The notes beneath the pieces are model-generated. The model saw nothing but the letters and a program-made list of their open reading frames with translations, did no database searches and was not told the origin of the DNA. Shown here piece by piece: positions 1-9,230 of a stretch of DNA of 64,000 nt; positions within the stretch are counted from its first letter, which is position 1; each line of letters starts with the position of its first letter. Origin of the DNA: JAKZVK01 sp965248255 (GTDB lineage: Bacteria > Acidobacteriota > Terriglobia > Bryobacterales > UBA6623); the NCBI GenBank assembly GCA_965248255.1, contig CBDFIW010000004.1, positions 3,162,001-3,226,000 on the forward strand, in the 5' to 3' direction. The position numbers were made by a program, and so were the translations under genes.

Positions 1-132
1 GGAGATGAGGGACTGCTCTGAGGGGACGGCGGGCCGATTCGCCGGAACGTCGGCGGGCGGGTGCGGCCGTGGGCTATGATTGTGACTCCCCACCCGGGGG
101 CCGTGCCGTCCGGCGCGTTCCGTAAAACCACC

Positions 133-915
133 ATGCGCATCAACCAAACCAAACAACTTCTCCAACAGGGCAAAGTCGCCCTCGGCTGCGGCATCACCCA
201 GGTCCGCTCGGCGGAGATGCCCAGGATGTTCACCGCTGCCGGGCTTGACTGGGCCTTCATCGACACCGAGCACGGCTGCTTCACGATCGAGACCATCCAA
301 GATCTCGTTCGTGGCGCGCTGATGACGACGATTACGCCCATCGTCCGCGTGGCCGACTTGCAGTACTCGCTCATCGCCCGCGCTCTCGACATGGGCGCCG
401 AAGGCGTCATTTTCCCCCGCATCGAGTCGCCCGAGCGGCTCGCCGAGGCGGTGAGCTGGACCAAGTTTCCGCCGCAAGGCGTGCGCGGCTACGGGTTGAC
501 AATCGCCCACACCCAGTACGAGAGCGGCAGCTACGAGGACATCATGCGGCACTACAACGAGCAGACACTCGTCGTGCTGCAAGTCGAGACGCAACTCGCA
601 CTAGACCGCTGTGATGAGCTGGCTTCGGTCGAAGGGGTGGATGTGATCATGGTGGGCCCGGGCGATCTCTCGATCTCACTCGGCGTGCCGGGCGAGTTCG
701 AGCATCCCAAGCTCGTTGCGGCGGTTGAAAAGGTCATCGAATGCTGCAACCGCCACAATATCTGGCCTTCGATCCAGGTGCGCACACCCGATCTGGCCCG
801 GTTCTGGATGGAGAAGGGCGTCAAGTTGGTGGGCTGCAGCAACGAAGCCGCCCTCCTCTGGAGTGCTGTCCGCCAAATGACGCAGGGCCTACAAGCCGCC
901 CGCGGCGACCCGTAG
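133..915 (+). CDS. HpcH/HpaI-family aldolase
   Basis: A 260-residue class II pyruvate aldolase of the HpcH/HpaI/citrate-lyase-beta superfamily. These enzymes cleave or form 4-hydroxy-2-oxo acids with a divalent metal in the cytoplasm. The sequence shows FIDTEHG at residues 42-48 with the family's catalytic His (about His47), a metal-ligand Glu in QVET and a GPGDLSISLG segment. The ATG at 133 is preferred over the upstream in-frame ATG at 61, because homology begins with the K-x-x-L-x-x-G-K-V-A-L-G stretch right after it. The substrate cannot be told from sequence; 2,4-dihydroxyhept-2-enedioate or 2-keto-3-deoxy sugar acids are the usual options. It stands alone, convergent with the next gene. 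Confidence 0.88.
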   Translation: MRINQTKQLLQQGKVALGCGITQVRSAEMPRMFTAAGLDWAFIDTEHGCFTIETIQDLVRGALMTTITPIVRVADLQYSLIARALDMGAEGVIFPRIESPERLAEAVSWTKFPPQGVRGYGLTIAHTQYESGSYEDIMRHYNEQTLVVLQVETQLALDRCDELASVEGVDVIMVGPGDLSISLGVPGEFEHPKLVAAVEKVIECCNRHNIWPSIQVRTPDLARFWMEKGVKLVGCSNEAALLWSAVRQMTQGLQAARGDP

Positions 916-1079
916 GCACGGGCACTCCCGTCTATCCGCTCGACGCGCAACGTCGGTACACTGACCCGATCATGAAAGGTTCGCGCGAAGGCGTGGATGG
1001 TGTTCCGAGCAGCCGGCCGGCAAACACACAACCGCCGTCCGGCGGTTGAGCAACCAAGCTCGTTCGGGAAACGCCCGAG

Positions 1080-2336
1080 CTACGCAGCTTTCTCGGCAGG
1101 CGAAGCCGCTTGCTTAAGCAAGTCGATCGCCTTCTTGAGGAATGGGTCCTTGTCGGGATCCGGCGGGGCTGTGGAGCTGGGCGGCTCGTCGCCTGCCGCC
1201 TCCTCCATCTCGGCCAGGCGATAGCGCCGCAGCTCGGCGGGAGCAACAGGGTCTGACGGCTCGATGCCGCCGTCGTGAAAGGCCTTGCCGCTCGGACGGT
1301 AGTACTTCGCCACCGACAGCACCAGCGCGGAACCATCATCGAGTTCGATGGTTTCCTGCGACGTGGCCAAGCCGTACGTGCGTTCGCCGGTGATCTTGCC
1401 GCGCTCGTTGTCGAGTAGGGCCGCAGCTACCAACTCAGCGCCGCCCGTGGTGGCTCTGTCGGTGATCACGACGAGCGGAACTGCCGTCACGGTGGATTCT
1501 TTATCCGCGACGAATGTCTCTTCCTGGCGCCGCTGGCCCTTCAGCGAAGCGATGGTCCCGCTGTTCAGGAACAGGTTGGCCATGCGGATCCCCTCGGTCG
1601 TATCACCCAGTGCGTTACCCCGCAAGTCGAGAACGAGCCGGCTCGCACCTTCACCTTCGAGATCACGGATGGCCTGAGCGACCTCGTCGACACGGGCGGC
1701 ATCGAGAAAATCCATGTCGATATACCCGATGCCGTCCTCGAGAGGCTGATGGCGGACGGGCGGAATCTTGACTTCGCCCCGCACGAGCGAAAGCTCTTGT
1801 GGCTCATCGGGCCGCCGTGCGGGCCGCACCAGTATCCGCACCGTCGTGCCGGGCTTGCCGCTCAGCACGCTGCGCAGATAGGCCGGGGCCATGTTGCGGG
1901 TGCTCTGGCCATCGAGCGCCTCGATGAGGTCGCCACGCCGAATGCCCGCTTTCTCAGCCGGCGAGCCGGGCAGCACAGCCAGCGCCTGTGTGTAGGAGAG
2001 CCGCTGCTTGAGCAGCACCAGACCCGTCGAGAGGCCGCTCCCACCGTCGTCGTTCGCGCGTCCGGCGATGTACTTCTCATACTGGTCGGCGGTGAGATAA
2101 CTCGACAGCGGGTCAAGATGCTCGACCAAACCCTGCAGGGCGCCGCGTGTAACCTTCTTCATGTCGGGTTCTTCGACGTAGTCGCTCTTGATGTGAGCGA
2201 GAACCTCGGTGTAGACCGAAAGCGGCCGATACGCACCCTCCTTGTCTTTGCCTTTGCCGAGCAAAGCGCCGATGATCAGCATCAACGTCAGCAGGGTAGA
2301 GGTGAAGACAAAACTGAACTTCATCCGTGCGTTCAT
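1080..2336 (-). CDS. S41 (CtpA-like) peptidase homologue, catalytic residues apparently lost
   Basis: A 418-residue carboxyl-terminal-processing-protease homologue: N-terminal signal anchor (residues 5-25), a PDZ domain (about 85-175, with the SPAEKAGIRRGD core) and an S41 catalytic fold. Family members degrade or trim exported proteins with a Ser-Lys dyad. Aligned by eye to E. coli Prc, the nucleophile position is Gly298 (ATTGGAE instead of SASASE) and the Lys position is Leu323 (TYGLAT instead of TFGKGT); the following Gln is kept. This points to a non-proteolytic, binding-type homologue, or a divergent active site. The start at 2336 (MNARMKFSF) puts the anchor at the N-terminus; an in-frame ATG at 2363 is less likely. 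Confidence 0.85.
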   Translation of the reverse strand: MNARMKFSFVFTSTLLTLMLIIGALLGKGKDKEGAYRPLSVYTEVLAHIKSDYVEEPDMKKVTRGALQGLVEHLDPLSSYLTADQYEKYIAGRANDDGGSGLSTGLVLLKQRLSYTQALAVLPGSPAEKAGIRRGDLIEALDGQSTRNMAPAYLRSVLSGKPGTTVRILVRPARRPDEPQELSLVRGEVKIPPVRHQPLEDGIGYIDMDFLDAARVDEVAQAIRDLEGEGASRLVLDLRGNALGDTTEGIRMANLFLNSGTIASLKGQRRQEETFVADKESTVTAVPLVVITDRATTGGAELVAAALLDNERGKITGERTYGLATSQETIELDDGSALVLSVAKYYRPSGKAFHDGGIEPSDPVAPAELRRYRLAEMEEAAGDEPPSSTAPPDPDKDPFLKKAIDLLKQAASPAEKAA

Positions 2337-2515
2337 GGGTATCCGCTCTGGAGCGGGCCTCAACGAGGCCCAACGCTACGTATTCATGATACTACGGGCA
2401 AGCCAGCCCGAAGGTTGGCTGTGATGGCTGTGATCCGTCCGTAAGCCTTGAACGAAGATCGACCGGTGACGCGCGTTCAGCTTCCCTCACCCCAAGGGGT
2501 TTGCACCCCAGGGAG

Positions 2516-3139
2516 TCATCGGCCCCGCGCCTTCTGCTTGTTCACGTACTCGGGATAATTGCGGTAAACCATCACGTGGAAGTTAGGCTGACGGAATTCC
2601 TCGACAGGGAACAGATAGCCCTTTCCCTTCAGCGAAGTGAGCACCCTCCGCATCCAGGACCGCTCTCGGCTGCGCAGGTTCTTCTTAGAGATGTCTAGCG
2701 ACGAACCAGTCAGGTGGAGCGAGCGTTTCTCACCATAGGGCGAGGCGGCATTACCGTTCGACTTTCGTAAGGATTTCTGATACGAGACCGTGCGCGTGAG
2801 GCTGCTGATGCGGAGCGGCTTGCCGAAGCGGCGTCGAAACTGGCCGCTCAGCCGGTCGAGGAAGAGCTTGGTCCAGGGCCGTAGGTAGCGGTACTGAGTC
2901 GGAACATCGTGGACGTAGTAGTTTCTCGTCTGGTCCGGAACCGGGGAGAGCAATTGCAGCCGCGCATAGCGCCGCAACATGGCACCGTCCTCAATCCGGC
3001 CAAGCCGGTCCCGGTCAGCACGCTTGTTTTGAATGTTCTGCGAATCGCGATTGGCTCGCAGGCTCGACCGCGGAGCCGCCACCGCCGACCAGGCCATGGC
3101 GAGAACATTGATAACTACAAATGTTTGAAACAATTTCAC
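2516..3139 (-). CDS. DUF5715 family exported protein, M15-like
   Basis: A 207-residue protein with a clear Sec signal peptide (residues 1-22, ending AVAA). The C-terminal half has SLHLTGSSLDIS followed about 35 residues later by PNFHVMVY. That H...D...H spacing recalls the zinc ligands of M15 D-Ala-D-Ala carboxypeptidases (SxHxxGxAxD...WH). It matches the DUF5715 family common in Acidobacteriota. A peptidoglycan-trimming role in the periplasm is an inference from the ligand pattern; no substrate is known to me. It lies alone on the minus strand, divergent from the metallopeptidase at 3259. Confidence 0.7.
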   Translation of the reverse strand: MKLFQTFVVINVLAMAWSAVAAPRSSLRANRDSQNIQNKRADRDRLGRIEDGAMLRRYARLQLLSPVPDQTRNYYVHDVPTQYRYLRPWTKLFLDRLSGQFRRRFGKPLRISSLTRTVSYQKSLRKSNGNAASPYGEKRSLHLTGSSLDISKKNLRSRERSWMRRVLTSLKGKGYLFPVEEFRQPNFHVMVYRNYPEYVNKQKARGR

Positions 3140-3258
3140 TGCCTGCTAGCGTAGCATAGCCGAGCCGCGACAGCGCGCCCGGGGGCACCTGGTTTTTGGA
3201 CGGGCGGGCCCGGTTCATCCCTCCGATCGTCCGAGCTCAGGTAAAACTATAAGCAGGC

Positions 3259-4938
3259 ATGCAGCGTTCGGCGGTAGCGGTCCTTCTTCTGATCTGTGGC
3301 CTCCCCTTGTGTGGCGGCGTAGAAGCTCGCACGCATCATGTTCGAGTCGTCACCGAGTTAGAACCGTTGTTTGCTCATATTGCCGCGGTACATCTTGAGC
3401 GGGCGCGAGCACTGTACTGGAGTCTGGGACTGCGAACTCATCGCCGAACACCCGGTCCGCTGATGGTCCTTCTTTATCGTGACGCTGCGGAGATGGAATC
3501 GGAAACCCCGGTGTCCGGGCCACGCCCGCGCTTTCCCCGAGGCTTCTTCCAGGCGGGCGTGGATCGCGACTACATCATCCTCGCCTGGGACGCGCCGGGG
3601 GATCCGCTGGTTGCACTGGCACACGAACAGGTACACCAGCTCACGGCGGGCGCGAATCATCCGTTGTGGTTTCGCGAGGGCCTGGCCGAGTACTTGTCGC
3701 GCTGGGATTTTCGCGAGGGCCAGGCGTACCTAGGCGGGACCGTTCCATCGTTCCTCGGCTCACTCGAGGAGGAAGACTGGATTTCGCTCTCGAGATTGGT
3801 GGAGTCGTCCGATGAGCAGGAACTGGTCTCGTATCCGGCGTACTACGCCCAATGCTGGCTGCTCGTCCACTGGCTCGCCACGTCGGCTGGGCAGGGCGAA
3901 CTTCCCGACCCCAGGGAACTCGCGCGAAGGATGAACTCGATGGGCGCCGCCGGGGTGGACGAGCAGCTTCGCGCTCACGCCCGGGCGCTGCCGGCCGCGT
4001 CTCCTATCGCGGTCTCCCTGCCCGCTTCTCCCGCCGTGAGCCTGCGGCGCCTGGAAGAGTGGGAGAGCGCCTTCTGGCGCGCCGACGCGCTTCGAGAAGG
4101 GAACCAAACCGTGCAGGCGCAGGCGCGGCTCACGAAGTTGGAGAAAGCATTCCCGGCTCAGCCGGAGCCCAGCGCCGCGCTCGGAGCGCTCGAGATGGAC
4201 GCCCGGAACTACCGCAAGGCCGAGGTGGCCTTCGCGCGCGCGGTGTCGAAGGGTCCGGTCGAACCGCGCACGCATTATCGCTATAGCCTGATGTTGATGC
4301 GGCCGGTTGAAGACCCACAGAGCGCGTCCAACCGCACGCTTCTAGCGGTAGAGCACGCCCGGGAGGCGCGGCAACAAGACGGCGACGAGCCGTTGTATGC
4401 CTTCACCGAGGCGCAGGCGCTGGTCCTCGAGGGCCGCTGGTCCCGGGCGGCTCAGATCCTCTCGGATCTCTCGCGTGATCCCTCATGGCGTGACCGTGCG
4501 GAGCGGGAGTTCTTGGTGCTCGTGCGGCGGCGCCAACAGTCACTCGCTACGGTGTCTCCGCCCATCTTGAGTGCCCGCTTGGAGCCATTCCGCCTGTCCG
4601 TCCCGGCCAAGCGGCCCGAGTCGGTACCCAAACCGGCCGCGCCGCCTCCGCTGCGCGGCGATGAGCCAGCTTGGCCGCCACCCGGCACGATTGTCATCTA
4701 CGGGTGGCTTAGGTCCGTTGACTGTCAAGGTGCCGAGAAGATTGTGACGATCCAGATGCCTCGCTGGCGGGTACGCCTTCGGGAACCCGCCGGCCGGCGG
4801 GCCACCCTTCACTCGCCTCCAAGAAAGTGGCGCAACCTGCCTTGCGAAGCGCGGGGCTTCTGGGAGGTCAATGTCGCCTACCGGTCGACGCGCAAGAATC
4901 GCGACGTGCGCGGCGAGTTAGTAGCGATCCTGTTCTGA
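3259..4938 (+). CDS. Exported gluzincin-type metallopeptidase with TPR-like repeats
   Basis: A 559-residue protein with a signal peptide (residues 1-23). It carries a zinc peptidase signature HEQVH at residues 122-126, with the third ligand in REGLAEY (Glu144), as in the DUF1570/peptidase MA-like clan. A middle region (about 270-420) has helical, alanine-rich repeat units resembling tetratricopeptide repeats. The C-terminal 100 residues are proline-rich and then beta-like. Probably a periplasmic or secreted protease or peptide-binding enzyme; the target is unknown. It is convergent with the methyltransferase at 4970, with only about 30 bp between the stops. Confidence 0.72.
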   Translation: MQRSAVAVLLLICGLPLCGGVEARTHHVRVVTELEPLFAHIAAVHLERARALYWSLGLRTHRRTPGPLMVLLYRDAAEMESETPVSGPRPRFPRGFFQAGVDRDYIILAWDAPGDPLVALAHEQVHQLTAGANHPLWFREGLAEYLSRWDFREGQAYLGGTVPSFLGSLEEEDWISLSRLVESSDEQELVSYPAYYAQCWLLVHWLATSAGQGELPDPRELARRMNSMGAAGVDEQLRAHARALPAASPIAVSLPASPAVSLRRLEEWESAFWRADALREGNQTVQAQARLTKLEKAFPAQPEPSAALGALEMDARNYRKAEVAFARAVSKGPVEPRTHYRYSLMLMRPVEDPQSASNRTLLAVEHAREARQQDGDEPLYAFTEAQALVLEGRWSRAAQILSDLSRDPSWRDRAEREFLVLVRRRQQSLATVSPPILSARLEPFRLSVPAKRPESVPKPAAPPPLRGDEPAWPPPGTIVIYGWLRSVDCQGAEKIVTIQMPRWRVRLREPAGRRATLHSPPRKWRNLPCEARGFWEVNVAYRSTRKNRDVRGELVAILF

Positions 4939-4969
4939 TCCTGACCCCCGCTGACAGGACTAAGGCCGG

Positions 4970-6007
4970 CTACTTCGTGGCCAACATCGCATCCACAGGG
5001 CGGCCGGTTCGCCTGAACTGGAAGGTGCGGAAGCCGGCCTCCTTCACAAGCGATCCGTACTCGCTTGCGGAGCGTTCCCGGCCCTCGGTACAGACCAGCA
5101 TGTTGAGCGACTGGAGGTAGGCATCCGCTGGGCCGTCTCTTCCTTCATTGAGTAGCTTCTCGCAAACGAGCAAAGCCCCGTTGCGAGGTAAGGCCTCGCA
5201 GACCTTGGCGAGTAGGAGCGAGACCTGTTCATCCCGCCAGTCATGCAGAATCCGTCCCATCGAGTAGAGGTCGGCCGAGGGCAGTGGGTCGTGAAAGAAG
5301 TCTCCTTCAACGGTCTGAATGCGTGCCGCCAGGCCTGCGTCCTCTATGTAGCCCCGAGCCACAGAGCAGACCTCGGACAGGTCGAACACGGTCGCCTGTA
5401 GGCCGGGATAGCGGCGGCAGGCCTCAATCGCCAGATGGCCCGTACCGCCCCCCACATCGACAAGATGACCGAAGCGGCTCAGGTCGAAGGCAGTGACTGT
5501 CGCAGGCGAGCTAAGCAGGCCGGCCCCGTGCATCCCGGCTAGAAACGTGATCTTGTCCTGCTCGGTGGCGAAAAAGTGGTCGAACAGTGCTCTCTTCGCA
5601 CCAAACTCTTGCTCCCATCGATGCCCACCCTCTCGGACGGCGTCTTCGAGCCGGCTCCACAGGCGGTAGAGTATGCGGTCTGAATAGAGAATGTAGCCGG
5701 ACAGAGTCTCCGGGCTTTCGAGGCGCAGGAAGCGCGACGCGGCCTGCTTGTTGTGGTAACGTCCCCCCTCAATCCGCAAGAAGTCGAGCCCCACACACGC
5801 GCCGAGCAGCCTCTCGAGCTCCCGTTTCCGAACGCCAAGAGCGTCGGCCAGTTCCGCGCAGGTCGCGGGCCGCCGGTGCAGCCGATCAAAGACCCCGAGC
5901 GAGACCGCGGTAAAGACGGCTTTCGAGGACCGAAAGCCGTCGATGAGGGCCAGCACCCGTTGCGCTTCGGGATCAGATCGGGGCGGATTCGACGATTCGC
6001 TGCTCAT
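4970..6007 (-). CDS. SAM-dependent O-methyltransferase (acetylserotonin OMT-like)
   Basis: A 345-residue class I methyltransferase. The N-terminal part (residues 15-100) is a winged-helix dimerisation domain, with FDRL and CAELADALGVRKRELERLL motifs typical of plant-type and antibiotic O-methyltransferases. The catalytic domain shows the SAM loop VDVGGGTGHLA, the GDFFHDPLPSADLY acidic region and the RILHDWRDEQ segment that carries the general-base His in this family. Acts on a small-molecule hydroxyl in the cytoplasm; the substrate cannot be predicted. Its stop lies just past the convergent metallopeptidase, and its start is 9 bp from the stop of the histidine phosphatase gene, so the two are probably co-transcribed. 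Confidence 0.85.
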   Translation of the reverse strand: MSSESSNPPRSDPEAQRVLALIDGFRSSKAVFTAVSLGVFDRLHRRPATCAELADALGVRKRELERLLGACVGLDFLRIEGGRYHNKQAASRFLRLESPETLSGYILYSDRILYRLWSRLEDAVREGGHRWEQEFGAKRALFDHFFATEQDKITFLAGMHGAGLLSSPATVTAFDLSRFGHLVDVGGGTGHLAIEACRRYPGLQATVFDLSEVCSVARGYIEDAGLAARIQTVEGDFFHDPLPSADLYSMGRILHDWRDEQVSLLLAKVCEALPRNGALLVCEKLLNEGRDGPADAYLQSLNMLVCTEGRERSASEYGSLVKEAGFRTFQFRRTGRPVDAMLATK

Positions 6008-6016
6008 CGCATACCG

Positions 6017-6586
6017 TCAGGTTGGATCACCGTACCTGAGGCGGACGACCTTCGCCTTCCTCCGGGCATACACGGTGACGACAAAGAGGTTGTCGTAGTC
6101 AGTCTCGTGAATCGGTGGAATCTTGCCGCCGCCTAGCTTTTCGACAATGCGTGGCACGGTGCCGCTATGGCCGGCCGCGAGAATGACCTCGCCGCGATGG
6201 CTGGAGAGGATCTTGCTAACAAGCCCCTGCACGTCACGAATGTTGAGGATTTCCGGGTTCAATCCCAGGGCTTTTGCAGAGGGTAGGACGGTCTGCCGGG
6301 TGCGAATCCGGTTGGTGGCGAAGATCATCGTGACGCCGGCCTCGCGCACGACCGCACGCAACGCGCGGGCGCGCTTCCGACCGGCCGGCGTGAGCGGCGG
6401 ATCATCAGCCGGTCGAGCAGCCTTCTCGGCGTGGCGGACGAGTAAGATCGTGGTGACGGGTGATTCGTCGGCAGCCACAGTCAGCGTGAGAGATGTGATC
6501 AAGAAGAAGACCGCCGCCAGAAGGGAAAGGCTTGGCCTTGGTCGGCAGCGTGGCTCTTTGCTGGTCATGGACAGGCTCATGGGCAT
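6017..6586 (-). CDS. Exported histidine phosphatase family protein
   Basis: A 189-residue branch-2-like member of the phosphoglycerate mutase/histidine phosphatase superfamily. A signal peptide (residues 14-38) precedes the catalytic motif LLVRHAEKA (RHG-type RHA), the TPAGRKRA segment, the second Arg in IFATNRIRTRQT and the AAGHSGTVP motif with the second catalytic His. It should remove phosphate from an unidentified substrate outside the cytoplasm. The gene is upstream of, and close to, the methyltransferase on the same strand. The first residues are basic and poorly hydrophobic, so the true start may be one of the two ATGs a few codons in. Confidence 0.8.
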   Translation of the reverse strand: MPMSLSMTSKEPRCRPRPSLSLLAAVFFLITSLTLTVAADESPVTTILLVRHAEKAARPADDPPLTPAGRKRARALRAVVREAGVTMIFATNRIRTRQTVLPSAKALGLNPEILNIRDVQGLVSKILSSHRGEVILAAGHSGTVPRIVEKLGGGKIPPIHETDYDNLFVVTVYARRKAKVVRLRYGDPT

Positions 6587-6697
6587 AGGTTAGCGCGTCG
6601 CAGCAGGTTGGGCAGACCACTTCCTGCCTTTCCGTTCACAGGCGCATCGCGACTCCGAAGGATAGGAGGTAACGTCGGCACCCTCGGCATCGTCGCT

Positions 6698-7471
6698 ATG
6701 ATCAGTGTGGTGAGCGACTTGACTCCCAGCCGAATCGGCAACGCGTACGCTGGGCTTTTGATTGCCGTTACGCCGCTATTTCTCCTGGCGGCTGCGGCCC
6801 TCAATGCATCGGAGCTTAAGGTCAGAGAAATTCCCGCGGCTTACCCTCACACCTGCAAAGTCGAAGCCGGAACGATCGGCGTCGACTACCTCTATCGCAG
6901 CCTGCCGACGCCGCGTGGCACACAGATCATCCCGGGTATCGTTATCGTTGAGGTCGGTGTCTACCCTGCGCCCGAGCGATCCTTGCGGCTCCCCGAAGGG
7001 GCTTTCCAGCTGGACTGGAAGAGGGCTGAGTGGCCCCTGGGGCCGATCGGAGCGGACTTCGTCATGACGCAGCTGCAGCATCCCGAGTGGGCCTATCCGG
7101 TACACCGGGAAGGGCTCGAAGGGCACGCAGGCACAGTCAATCGGCGCGGCGGCGTATTCGAAGGAGTCGTCATCGGCGGAAGGCCTCGACCGCGGGCGCG
7201 CTTCCCCTCGGGCCCCTACCCCGGCGACCCCCGCCGGGAGGCCCCTTTGCCCGCGCCGAACCCGATGCCGGAGGTACCCAGACGCGAGCCTCACCCTGAC
7301 GAGATGCCGGAGCGCATCATTCCGCTGCATGCGCTCGGGCCGCACGAGATCGACGGGCCCTCTGCTGGATACGTATACTTCCCCTATCGAGGCAGGCTCA
7401 AGAAGTTGCGGGAGCTCACGCTGAAGATCCATCTCGCCGACGAGAGCTGTGAGTTCCTGCTGAGGAAATAA
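6698..7471 (+). CDS. Hypothetical protein with N-terminal hydrophobic segment
   Basis: A 257-residue protein I do not recognise. After about 14 residues it has a strong hydrophobic stretch (LLIAVTPLFLLAAAA), likely a signal peptide or anchor, so the mature part is probably extracytoplasmic. The middle (about 160-210) is a low-complexity Pro/Arg-rich linker. The C-terminus (HEIDGPSAGYVYFPYRGRLKKL) looks beta-rich and is reminiscent of ligand-binding sandwich folds. The start at 6698 places the hydrophobic segment near the N-terminus; the reading frame is open further upstream to 6608 without one. GC-rich third codon positions support a real gene. Confidence 0.55.
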   Translation: MISVVSDLTPSRIGNAYAGLLIAVTPLFLLAAAALNASELKVREIPAAYPHTCKVEAGTIGVDYLYRSLPTPRGTQIIPGIVIVEVGVYPAPERSLRLPEGAFQLDWKRAEWPLGPIGADFVMTQLQHPEWAYPVHREGLEGHAGTVNRRGGVFEGVVIGGRPRPRARFPSGPYPGDPRREAPLPAPNPMPEVPRREPHPDEMPERIIPLHALGPHEIDGPSAGYVYFPYRGRLKKLRELTLKIHLADESCEFLLRK

Positions 7472-7590
7472 CGGCGGGCAGCCCGGCACCGGCGACCGAA
7501 GGATCGGTGGTTCAGCCCGTCTGACCACGGATCCGGAGCACGTCTCGACTCCCTCCGTTGAGGGCTAAGAAAAGGACCGCCGCTGACGGT

Positions 7591-7776
7591 TTAGGGGACT
7601 TCATCTGCGATGCTCACCATCTTTGAGAAGATGGTCGAGATCGAACCGGCCACGGGAGGAAGCGAAGCGCCGGCGGCCACAGCGACGAATCCTGCCAGCA
7701 AAGCGTATTCGATCATGTCCTGCCCGTGCGTGTCGTGCCAGATCTTCCACCGACAGAGCCAGCGCGCTAGTTTCAT
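7591..7776 (-). CDS. Flp-family type IVb pilin
   Basis: A 61-residue protein with one transmembrane helix. The segment GQDMIEYALLAGFVAVAAGA matches the Flp pilin signature (G-Q-x-x-x-E-Y, with the conserved Glu five residues into the helix). The leader before it is 18-20 residues, as expected for TadV-type prepilin processing. An ATG at 7776 is preceded by GGGGGA about 8 bases upstream, which decides the start over longer in-frame extensions. Flp pilins build the Tad tight-adherence pilus. No tad assembly genes are nearby, so this would be an orphan pilin served by a locus elsewhere. Confidence 0.68.
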   Translation of the reverse strand: MKLARWLCRWKIWHDTHGQDMIEYALLAGFVAVAAGASLPPVAGSISTIFSKMVSIADEVP

Positions 7777-8038
7777 CGAGAGATCCCCCGTCGACTCGTG
7801 GGCGAGCAAAATTGATGATGCCAACAGGATCGATGCTACCAAGCGGTCCATCCTGTAACAATTGGTAGAACACCTTACCCCCAAGGGACTAAAAAACTAC
7901 TACTCCCACGACAGAGGGGCGGATTCAAGCGCCGCGCAAGGAGCGGCGGAGGCCGCCGGTGGTCGCCGTGACCTCGCCCATCGAGGCGTGCGCCAAAGCC
8001 GGTACGATGGAGGAGCGGTTTCCTCAACGGGAGGAACG

Positions 8039-9208
8039 ATGTTCCGTTTCGCGGGCGTGGACTTCATCGACTTCGACTCGCTGCTGAGCGAGGAAGAGAA
8101 ACTCGTGCGGCAGACGACGCGCCGCTTCGTCGATGAACGGGTCCTCCCCGTCATCAAGCAGCACTTCCGCGAGGCGCGATTTCCGCTCGAGCTAGTCCCC
8201 GAGATGGGTAAGCTGGGTTTCTTCGGCGCGTCCCTTGACGAGTACGGCTGCGCGGGTATGGCCGACGTCGAGTACGGGCTGCTGATGCAAGAGCTGGAGC
8301 GAGGCGACAGCGGCCTGCGCAGCTTCGTCTCCGTGCAGAGCAGTCTGGTGATGTGGCCGATCTACCGATACGGAACCGCCGCCCAGAAAGACCGCTGGCT
8401 GCCGCTGCTGCGGCAGGGCGGCACGGTCGGCTGCTTCGCGCTGACCGAACCCGATTTTGGGTCGAACCCCGCCGGGATGCGGGCGCGAGCCGTCAAGGAC
8501 GGCGATTCCTACGTCCTCGATGGTGAGAAGACTTGGATCACCAACGGCTCCCTCGCCGACGTCGCGCTTGTTTGGGCCAGAGAGGGCGAGGAGATCCGCG
8601 GATTCCTGGTGGAAAAAGGCACGCCCGGCCTGACGGCGTCCGACATCCACGGGAAGTGGTCGATGCGGGCCTCGGTGACGTCGAGTTTGTCACTGGCCGA
8701 GTGCCGGGTGCCGGCCGAGAACGCCCTGCCGGGCGCGGTCGGACTCAAAACGGCGCTGGCTTGCCTGTCGCAGGCGCGCTACGGGATCGGCTGGGGATGC
8801 CTCGGCGCCGCGATGGACTGCTACGAGACCGCCCGGCAGTATTCGCTGCTGCGGAAGCAGTTCAACGACCGCCCCATCGCCTCCCACCAGTTGGTCCAGA
8901 GGGAGCTGGCTTGGATGATCACCGAGATCACTAAGGCGCAACTACTTGCCCACCAGGTGGCCCGGCTCAAGAGCGAGGGCCGCCTGCACCACTCCCACAT
9001 CTCGATGCTGAAGCAGAACAACGCCTGGATGGCGCTCGAGGTCGCGCGCCGCAGCCGGGATCTTCTGGGCGCGAACGGCATTACCGACGAGTACCCGATC
9101 TTTCGTCACATGGCGAATCTCGAGACCGTCAAGACGTACGAGGGGACCGACAATATTCATACCCTCGTGGTGGGGGAGCGGGCGACCGGGGTGGCGGCCT
9201 ATTCCTGA
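8039..9208 (+). CDS. gcdH: Glutaryl-CoA dehydrogenase
   Basis: A 389-residue FAD-dependent acyl-CoA dehydrogenase that oxidises and decarboxylates glutaryl-CoA to crotonyl-CoA in lysine/tryptophan and aromatic catabolism. Very close to the glutaryl-CoA group: RSFVSVQSSLVM (substrate Arg/Ser loop), GCFALTEPDFGSNP, KTWITN, ARYGIGWG, and the catalytic-base region TYEGTDNIHTLVVG with Glu in YEGT. The start at 8039 follows GGGAGG by four bases; the frame is open upstream but lacks family similarity. It is a single gene here with no electron-transfer flavoprotein next to it. Confidence 0.92.
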   Translation: MFRFAGVDFIDFDSLLSEEEKLVRQTTRRFVDERVLPVIKQHFREARFPLELVPEMGKLGFFGASLDEYGCAGMADVEYGLLMQELERGDSGLRSFVSVQSSLVMWPIYRYGTAAQKDRWLPLLRQGGTVGCFALTEPDFGSNPAGMRARAVKDGDSYVLDGEKTWITNGSLADVALVWAREGEEIRGFLVEKGTPGLTASDIHGKWSMRASVTSSLSLAECRVPAENALPGAVGLKTALACLSQARYGIGWGCLGAAMDCYETARQYSLLRKQFNDRPIASHQLVQRELAWMITEITKAQLLAHQVARLKSEGRLHHSHISMLKQNNAWMALEVARRSRDLLGANGITDEYPIFRHMANLETVKTYEGTDNIHTLVVGERATGVAAYS

Positions 9209-9230
9209 GCCGCGCCAAACGCTAATCACA

